From contig DASXFZ010000060.1 of assembly GCA_036489315.1 (NCBI GenBank), positions 83,857 to 147,856 of the forward strand: DNA of 64,000 nucleotides. Reading direction: 5' to 3'. Origin of the DNA: Candidatus Cybelea sp. (lineage in GTDB: Bacteria > Vulcanimicrobiota > Vulcanimicrobiia > Vulcanimicrobiales > Vulcanimicrobiaceae). Of the stretch, positions 58,933-64,000 are shown piece by piece (within the stretch, counting starts at the first letter, position 1; every line of letters begins with the position of its first letter). The notes below the pieces were generated by a model, which worked only from the letters and a program-made list of their open reading frames with translations, was not told the origin of the DNA and searched no databases. The position numbers and the translations under genes are program-made.

Positions 58933-60228
58933 ATGCGAACTGCCTGGTTTTCGCGTCTCTTCTTTGCAGCAGTCGCGGTTGTCGCCCTGGGCGGCGTGCT
59001 GAGCGGGACGGGCTGCACCAAATGGGGTCAACCCGGCCCGATTACGCCGACGCTCGAGCCGATCTCGACGCTCTACGTCGACGCCGGCAGCGGGAGCGAT
59101 ACGAGCGGCAACGGGAGTCAAAGCAAACCCTACCGGACGCTGACCAAGGCCGTCGACGTGATCGCGACGTCGAAGAATCTGTCCGCGAACGGCGTCACGA
59201 TCAACCTCACCCGCGGCGATTACGACGCGGCCATCGGCGAGAAATTTCCCATCGTGGTCCCCACCAATGTAACCTTGTCGGGTCCAAATTTTACCGGCGA
59301 TCCGCGCAGCGGCGCCTTCGTGAATGGAATCGGACAGGACGCACTGTACGAGAAGCTTTTGCACGCGCCTTCGGGCAGCGCGTACGCCACGATGGATATC
59401 GTACCGGGCGTGACCGTTACGATCAGAAACCTCTACGTCGGCGCGGCGCGGGTAAAAATCCCCGGATCGGCAGCGTACGTATCGGTGGACGATTTCGGGG
59501 CGGTCAGCGGTTCGGATGCCGGGTTCGGCGCCGGAGTCGTGTCGTCGCTGCCCAACATCGGCGGCGTTCTGACCATCGGCGGGTCGCTCGATTGCAGTTC
59601 GTGTCAAATCCGCGGCAATCTCTTCGCCATCGGTGCGCTCTCCGTTCCCGGCTCCTCGTCGGGCTCGGGCTCGGGTTCCGGTTCCGGTTCGGGCTGCAGT
59701 GGGAGCGGTAGTGGCAGCGGCAGCGGTAGTGGTAGTGGTAGCGGCAACTGTCCGGGTGTAGCAACGATCACCCTTACGCACGCGGACGTCGACGCCTCGC
59801 TTTCTGCGCGCGTTACCGACATCGCCACCGACGGCAGCGCCAACATCACCGCATCGAATCAGTCGTTCGTGCGGGCGGCGTACGCATTCCAAGACTCCCT
59901 CAAACCAATCGCCGCCGTCGCGCCGGGCGCGGTCGACTTCGGCGGCGGGGCGGGTAAATCGCCGGGCGGCAACGTCTTTATTGGGGCGCATGTCACCGAG
60001 ATCGACATCAGCCGCCGGTCGGAGACGATTTACGCGCTCGACGATGTCTGGAATCCCAATCAGCAGCGGGCAAACCGTAATAGTCAGTACAGCCGCAGGA
60101 TCGTTTTTCACGCCGGAGCGAGTGGAAAGAATGTGACGATCGTTAAAAGCGCCGCCGGGTCGACGGTAACGGTTGGGCCGGCCGTCGCGCCGACGCCGAG
60201 TACCTCGCCCAGCCCGACCCCCACGTAG
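58933..60228 (+). CDS. Exported DUF1565/beta-helix-type protein with Gly-Ser tract
   Basis: The 431-residue product starts with a basic and hydrophobic signal and a cysteine at about residue 28 (GTGC), possibly a lipoprotein site but not a perfect lipobox. The segment LYVDAGSGSDTSGNGSQSKPYRTLTKAVDVI is the DUF1565 pattern found at the start of right-handed beta-helix proteins. A 33-residue Gly-Ser tract lies at about 239-271 between cysteine pairs. The tail is Pro/Ser/Thr-rich. It is probably on the cell surface. ATG has AAAGGGG upstream. Confidence 0.78.
   Translation: MRTAWFSRLFFAAVAVVALGGVLSGTGCTKWGQPGPITPTLEPISTLYVDAGSGSDTSGNGSQSKPYRTLTKAVDVIATSKNLSANGVTINLTRGDYDAAIGEKFPIVVPTNVTLSGPNFTGDPRSGAFVNGIGQDALYEKLLHAPSGSAYATMDIVPGVTVTIRNLYVGAARVKIPGSAAYVSVDDFGAVSGSDAGFGAGVVSSLPNIGGVLTIGGSLDCSSCQIRGNLFAIGALSVPGSSSGSGSGSGSGSGCSGSGSGSGSGSGSGSGNCPGVATITLTHADVDASLSARVTDIATDGSANITASNQSFVRAAYAFQDSLKPIAAVAPGAVDFGGGAGKSPGGNVFIGAHVTEIDISRRSETIYALDDVWNPNQQRANRNSQYSRRIVFHAGASGKNVTIVKSAAGSTVTVGPAVAPTPSTSPSPTPT
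59650..59747 (+). repeat. Hexanucleotide-like Gly-Ser coding repeat
   Basis: Two arrays encode a Ser-Gly run. The first uses GGC/GGT with TCG/TCC (59650-59692) and the second uses AGC/AGT with GGT/GGC (59698-59747), split by the codons for Cys-Ser. The period is six bases and no stop codon interrupts it. The two codon styles suggest two separate expansions. Confidence 0.8.
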
Positions 60229-60263
60229 AGATCGACCCAGACTCTAGGGATACGCGTTCACCG

Positions 60264-61082
60264 ATGACCGACATGCTCGCCAAGATCTTTGCGGCTAAAG
60301 CTGCGTCGCTCGAGCAGGAGCGAGCCCGCGAACCGTACGAGGCGGTGCGCGCGAAGGCGCTCGAACGGACGCCGCAGCGGCGCGGATTCCTACAGGCACT
60401 GCAACGCGCGGACGGCGATGCAATCATTGCCGAGATCAAGCGCGCTTCACCCTCCGCCGGGCTCATCGCGCGCAGCTTCGATCCGGTCGCGATCGCGCGC
60501 GGCTACGACGAGGCGGGCTGCGATGCGATCAGCGTCCTGACGGAGCGCGATCACTTTTTGGGCGATCTCGCCTATCTCGAGTTGGTCCGAGCGGTTACGA
60601 GCCGGCCGCTGCTGCGCAAGGATTTTATGTGGACGCGCTATCAGATCGCGCAGTCGGCAGCATACGGAGCCGATTGCGTGCTGCTGATCGTCGCCGGCCT
60701 TGAGGACGCCGCGCTTGCCGAGTCGATGGGCGAAGCGCGCGAATACGCACTCGACGTCCTCGTTGAGGTTCACGACGAGCACGATTTGCAGCGGGCGGTC
60801 GCCGCCGGCGCTCGGCTGCTGGGCATCAACAACCGGAACCTGCGAACCCTCGAGACCGATCTCGCCGTCAGCGAGCACTTGCTGCCGAAGGTGCCCCCCG
60901 AGATCTTCACGATCAGCGAGAGCGGCATGCGCGACGCATCGGACGTTGCGCGGCTGCGTTCGGCCGGCGCCCAGGGGTTCTTGATCGGAGAAGCGCTCAT
61001 GCACTCCGGCGATCCGCGGGCCCTGGTTGCCGCCCTGCGTGGGCGAGAAGCAGCAAGGGCCGGCGAGGCCGGGCGTGTATGA
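60264..61082 (+). CDS. trpC: Indole-3-glycerol phosphate synthase
   Basis: The 272-residue TIM-barrel enzyme has EIKRASPSAGLIARSFDPVAIAR (in part), SVLTERDHFLG, LRKDFMWTRYQI, DCVLLIVAGL, LVEVHDEHDLQRA, GINNRNLRTLETDL and SESGMRDASDV, covering all catalytic positions (Glu, Lys, Lys, Asn, Glu, Ser). It makes indole-3-glycerol phosphate for tryptophan. No other trp gene is in view. It is followed by an aldehyde dehydrogenase after seven bases. Confidence 0.97.
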   Translation: MTDMLAKIFAAKAASLEQERAREPYEAVRAKALERTPQRRGFLQALQRADGDAIIAEIKRASPSAGLIARSFDPVAIARGYDEAGCDAISVLTERDHFLGDLAYLELVRAVTSRPLLRKDFMWTRYQIAQSAAYGADCVLLIVAGLEDAALAESMGEAREYALDVLVEVHDEHDLQRAVAAGARLLGINNRNLRTLETDLAVSEHLLPKVPPEIFTISESGMRDASDVARLRSAGAQGFLIGEALMHSGDPRALVAALRGREAARAGEAGRV

Positions 61083-61089
61083 TAACGGT

Positions 61090-62667
61090 ATGACCACTAC
61101 AGCAGAGAAGCCGCTCGGCGAGGTCGGGCCCTTTACCAACGAACGCGTCAAAGATTTCAAAGATCCCGCCGATCGCACGGCGATGAGAGCCGCCCTCGCG
61201 GCTGTGAAGGGACGGCTCGGGGCCGAGTACCCGCTCGTCATCAACGGCGAGCGTATTGAGACCGAGAAGAAGATCCGGTCGCTCAACCCGGCCGATCCGT
61301 CGCAAGTGGTGGGAATCGTCAGCTCGGCCTCGGCGGCGGAGGCCAATGCCGCGATCGACGCAGCCGCGCGAGCCTTCGAATCGTGGAAGCGGCTGACGCT
61401 GGCCCAGCGCGCCGCCTACCTCTTTAAGGCGGCCGAGCTGCTGCGTGCCCGCCGCCTCGAGTACGACGCGCTGCTGGTCTACGAAGTCGGTAAGAGCTGG
61501 CCCGAAGCCGATGGTGACATCGCCGAGGCGATCGACTTTCTCGAGTTTTACGCGCGCGAAGCGCTGCGTTACGGCGAGCCGCAACCAGTCGTTCCTTTAG
61601 CAGGCGAGCGCAATGAGTTCGTCTATATTCCCCTCGGCGTCGGGGCGGTGATCCCGCCCTGGAACTTTGCCGGCGCGATCATGATGGGAATGACCGGCGC
61701 GGCGATCGTTTCGGGGAACACCGTCGTGCTTAAGCCGTCAAGCGATGCAGCGATCGTCGCCGCTTGGTTTGTCGATCTGCTGGCAGAGGCCGGCGTGCCG
61801 CCCGGCGTCGTGAACTTCATTCCAGGGTCGGGGAGTGAGATCGGCGACCTGATCGTGACGCATCCGCAGGTCCGCTTCATCTCGTTTACCGGATCGAAAG
61901 AGGTCGGACTGCGAATCAACGAGCTCGCGGCCAAGCCGCAACCCGGGCAGAAGTGGATCAAGCGGGTCGTCGCCGAGATGGGCGGTAAGGACTCGATCGT
62001 CGTCTGCGCCGATGCCGACCTCGACGCGGCGGTCGAGAGTGTCGCCGTCTCTGCCTTCGGATTCCAGGGCCAAAAGTGCTCAGCGTGCTCCCGGGCCATC
62101 GTCGAAGAGCCGATTTACGACGAGTTCGTCGCGCGGCTGAAGCAGCGCGTCGCTCAGATTACGGTCGGCGATCCGGAGAACCCGGAAAACTATATGGGTC
62201 CCGTCGTGAACGAGGCGGCGCTGCGCTCGATCATGCGCTACATCGAGAAGGGGCAGAGCGAAGGCCGCCTGCTCTCGGGCGGCAAGCGCATCGGCGAGAA
62301 CGGCTACTTTCTGGAACCGACGGTCATCGCCGACGTCGCCCCCAACGCAACGATCGCTCAGGAGGAGATCTTCGGGCCGGTGCTTGCGGTCATCAAGGCC
62401 AAGGACTTCGACGACGCCATGGCTATCGCCAACAATACCGAATTCGGCTTGACCGGCTCGCTCTACACGAGCGATGAGGCCAAGATAGAGCGAGCAAGGG
62501 GCGACTTTTACGTCGGCAACCTGTATTTCAACCGGAAGAGTACCGGCGCGCTCGTCGGGGTCCACCCGTTTGGGGGCTTCAACATGTCGGGCACCGATAG
62601 TAAAGCCGGCGGGAACGACTACCTGCAGCTCTTCATGCAGGGAAAGACGATCTCACGTAAGGTTTAA
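61090..62667 (+). CDS. L-glutamate gamma-semialdehyde (1-pyrroline-5-carboxylate) dehydrogenase
   Basis: The 525-residue NAD-dependent enzyme has PFTNERVKDFKDPADR at the start, PWNFAGAIMMGMTGAAIVSGNTVVLKPSSDA, EMGGKDSIVVCADADLDAAVESV, and catalytic Cys in GFQGQKCSACSR, matching the RocA/PutA-type P5C dehydrogenases. It oxidises glutamate semialdehyde in proline or arginine use. ATG at 61090 chosen; earlier in-frame starts lie inside trpC. A proline dehydrogenase is not in the window. Confidence 0.95.
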   Translation: MTTTAEKPLGEVGPFTNERVKDFKDPADRTAMRAALAAVKGRLGAEYPLVINGERIETEKKIRSLNPADPSQVVGIVSSASAAEANAAIDAAARAFESWKRLTLAQRAAYLFKAAELLRARRLEYDALLVYEVGKSWPEADGDIAEAIDFLEFYAREALRYGEPQPVVPLAGERNEFVYIPLGVGAVIPPWNFAGAIMMGMTGAAIVSGNTVVLKPSSDAAIVAAWFVDLLAEAGVPPGVVNFIPGSGSEIGDLIVTHPQVRFISFTGSKEVGLRINELAAKPQPGQKWIKRVVAEMGGKDSIVVCADADLDAAVESVAVSAFGFQGQKCSACSRAIVEEPIYDEFVARLKQRVAQITVGDPENPENYMGPVVNEAALRSIMRYIEKGQSEGRLLSGGKRIGENGYFLEPTVIADVAPNATIAQEEIFGPVLAVIKAKDFDDAMAIANNTEFGLTGSLYTSDEAKIERARGDFYVGNLYFNRKSTGALVGVHPFGGFNMSGTDSKAGGNDYLQLFMQGKTISRKV

Positions 62668-62674
62668 CGGTGGA

Positions 62675-63058
62675 CTAGCCGAGGTCGCGGAAGCAGATCT
62701 CGAGCTTGTTTCCGGCGGCGTCCTCGAAGAACGTGGCGTAGTAGAACGGGGTGTACTCTTCGCAGACGTGCGGAGGCTCGAAGGCCTGGGCGCCGGCGGT
62801 CTGAGCGATCGTGCCGAGGCGGTCGACCTCTTCGCGGCTCGCTCCCCAGAGGGCGATCCGGCTGCCGTTGGGGCGGTGTGCCGGATCGGCAATGATCCCG
62901 AAAAAGGCGTTGGAGCGCTCTTCGCCCCGACGATAGTAGCAAACCGAGTTCGCGTCTTCGGAGATGTGAGCGAATCCCATCGCCGGCAGCAGCGCGTCGT
63001 AGAGAACGCGGGCCTTCGCGAGGCCGGAGACTCGGAGATCAACGTGGTCGAAGAGCAT
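62675..63058 (-). CDS. VOC/glyoxalase-family protein
   Basis: The 127-residue protein starts MLFDHVDLRVSGLAKARVLYD, with the VOC beta-alpha-beta pattern and a C-terminal YYATFFEDAAGNKLEICFRD segment with a likely metal-ligand glutamate. Family members include dioxygenases, lactoylglutathione lyases and resistance proteins. The ATG at 63058 is used because the upstream extension runs through promoter-like DNA. It is convergent with the P5C dehydrogenase and stands alone. Confidence 0.85.
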   Translation of the reverse strand: MLFDHVDLRVSGLAKARVLYDALLPAMGFAHISEDANSVCYYRRGEERSNAFFGIIADPAHRPNGSRIALWGASREEVDRLGTIAQTAGAQAFEPPHVCEEYTPFYYATFFEDAAGNKLEICFRDLG

Positions 63059-63077
63059 CGGCGCCTTTCCTCTTATA

Positions 63078-63102
63078 ATAGCGTCCGAAAATATAGCGTC
63101 CG
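63078..63102 (-). promoter_or_regulatory. Direct repeats upstream of the VOC gene
   Basis: The decamer ATAGCGTCCG occurs at 63078-63087 and again at 63093-63102, 15 bases apart, 20-45 bases before the VOC start. On the minus strand TATTAT at 63075-63080 could be its -10 box. The repeats could be an operator or part of the promoter. Confidence 0.35.
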
Positions 63103-63195
63103 GGGAGCGGTCTCGTGACGCCGGAAAAAAAGTTCGAGCACGGTGCAACCAATCGGCCGACCGAGGGGTCTGTGAAAGTAACAAGGCGTGTTTCC

Positions 63196-63224
63196 TTGAC
63201 ACGCCGATACGGCGGCGATATGAT
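63196..63224 (+). promoter_or_regulatory. Strong rRNA operon promoter
   Basis: TTGACA (63196-63201), 17-base spacer and TATGAT (63219-63224) form a near-consensus sigma-70 promoter about 270 bases before the 16S gene. A perfect 7-base inverted repeat (GGCGTGT at 63185-63191 and ACACGCC at 63199-63205) overlaps the -35 box. Confidence 0.8.
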
Positions 63225-63340
63225 AGCCGTCGGCCCCAAAACCGACTCTCGTCGGCCGGGGCAGTTCCCCGCGGTCTTCAGAGGCGTTCGGCGCCAACCT
63301 GGTCGGTCGATACGCTTTGGGGGTTACCGCGGGTTTAATA

Positions 63341-63359
63341 CGCTCCTTGAAAACTGAAC
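63341..63359 (+). promoter_or_regulatory. BoxA-like antitermination site in the rRNA leader
   Basis: The leader contains GCTCCTTGAAAACTGAAC, close to the boxA sequences that recruit NusB/S10 in rRNA leaders of Bacillus and relatives. It is 117 bases after the -10 box and about 136 bases before the 16S gene. The remaining leader (63225-63494) contains no gene. Confidence 0.6.
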
Positions 63360-63494
63360 AGTACAGCAAGCGCATAAGTCTGTGGGTCTCCGACGTCTTT
63401 AAGACAACGTCAACTGGCAATGTCTTTTGAGTCGCGAGATTTCGTACAATAACTTATAGAGTATAGAGCCTTCATCAAAGGCTTCATAAAGTTT

Positions 63495-64000
<506 letters not shown>

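Noticed and set aside
59650..59747. CRISPR-like or tandem non-coding repeat
   Set aside because: The repeat unit is six bases, in frame and encodes Ser-Gly; there are no spacers.
63115..63357. An 80-codon frame in the rRNA leader
   Set aside because: It overlaps the rRNA promoter and boxA-like site and has shadow-type composition.
1..63494. tRNA genes
   Set aside because: I looked through the intergenic stretches for cloverleaf ends and TTCRA motifs and saw none; a covariance search would be decisive.

Overview
This 64 kb window comes from a GC-rich bacterial chromosome (roughly 63-66 percent G+C by eye) with very dense coding. Most co-directional genes are joined by 4-base start/stop overlaps (ATGA, GTGA or TTGA) or 8-base overlaps, and GTG and TTG starts are common. 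The right end holds the 5' third of a 16S rRNA gene behind a strong promoter. The mix suggests a deep-branching Gram-negative-type lineage of the Terrabacteria side: archaeal-type ProRS, short EF-Ts, an Amj-type lipid II flippase, csrA inside a sulfate-assimilation operon, and rpsB-tsf-pyrH-frr continuous with uppS-cdsA-dxr-rseP-ispG. Vulcanimicrobiota/Eremiobacterota (WPS-2) is my best guess; it is inference and should be tested with the 16S fragment.

Layout. 1-1.8 kb: end of a thiolase, a thioredoxin-like protein and an enoyl-CoA hydratase (acyl-CoA metabolism). 1.9-6.8 kb: phoU, a class V aminotransferase, exported proteins, a histidine phosphatase and an ATP-grasp-like protein. 6.9-13.0 kb: a tightly coupled operon moaD-moaE-hydrolase-moeB/rhodanese-aldo/keto reductase-queG-LolA-like-moaA. 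13.1-15.7 kb: ECF sigma factor, zinc anti-sigma factor and photolyase, with a terminator-like hairpin across the photolyase start. 16-18.5 kb: an ABC exporter and small genes. 18.6-22.2 kb: csrA-cysD-cysNC-TSUP permease. 22.2-26.7 kb (minus): rmlA, rmlB and a LuxR-type ATPase regulator that is frameshifted in its Walker A motif. 26.8-36.5 kb: a methyltransferase, a 168-bp MITE-like element, then the translation/isoprenoid/phospholipid operon from rpsB to ispG and a coupled envelope protein. 36.5-37.9 kb: a lower-GC accessory patch. 37.9-45.7 kb: amino acid permease, cobalamin adenosyltransferase, proS, M16 peptidase, Amj flippase, TPR lipoprotein and a DUF4239 protein. 45.8-49.3 kb (minus): three polytopic sugar-transfer genes. 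49.3-55.3 kb: glpX, a flavin disulfide reductase, a two-gene (split) NAD synthetase, a Met8-like protein and cinA. 55.3-58.9 kb (minus): LuxC-like acyl-CoA reductase, class III aminotransferase and Gfo/Idh/MocA oxidoreductase, an uncharacterised small-molecule cassette. 58.9-64 kb: a Gly-Ser-repeat surface protein, trpC, P5C dehydrogenase, a VOC protein and the rRNA operon start.

The most interesting points are the LuxC/aminotransferase/oxidoreductase cassette, the hairpin gating the photolyase, csrA coupled to sulfate activation, the Walker A frameshift, the MITE-like element at the rpsB promoter and the ATP-grasp-like/phosphatase pair. I saw no CRISPR array, tRNA gene, intact transposase or prophage. 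All family names rest on motifs I recognised by reading; no database search was possible.
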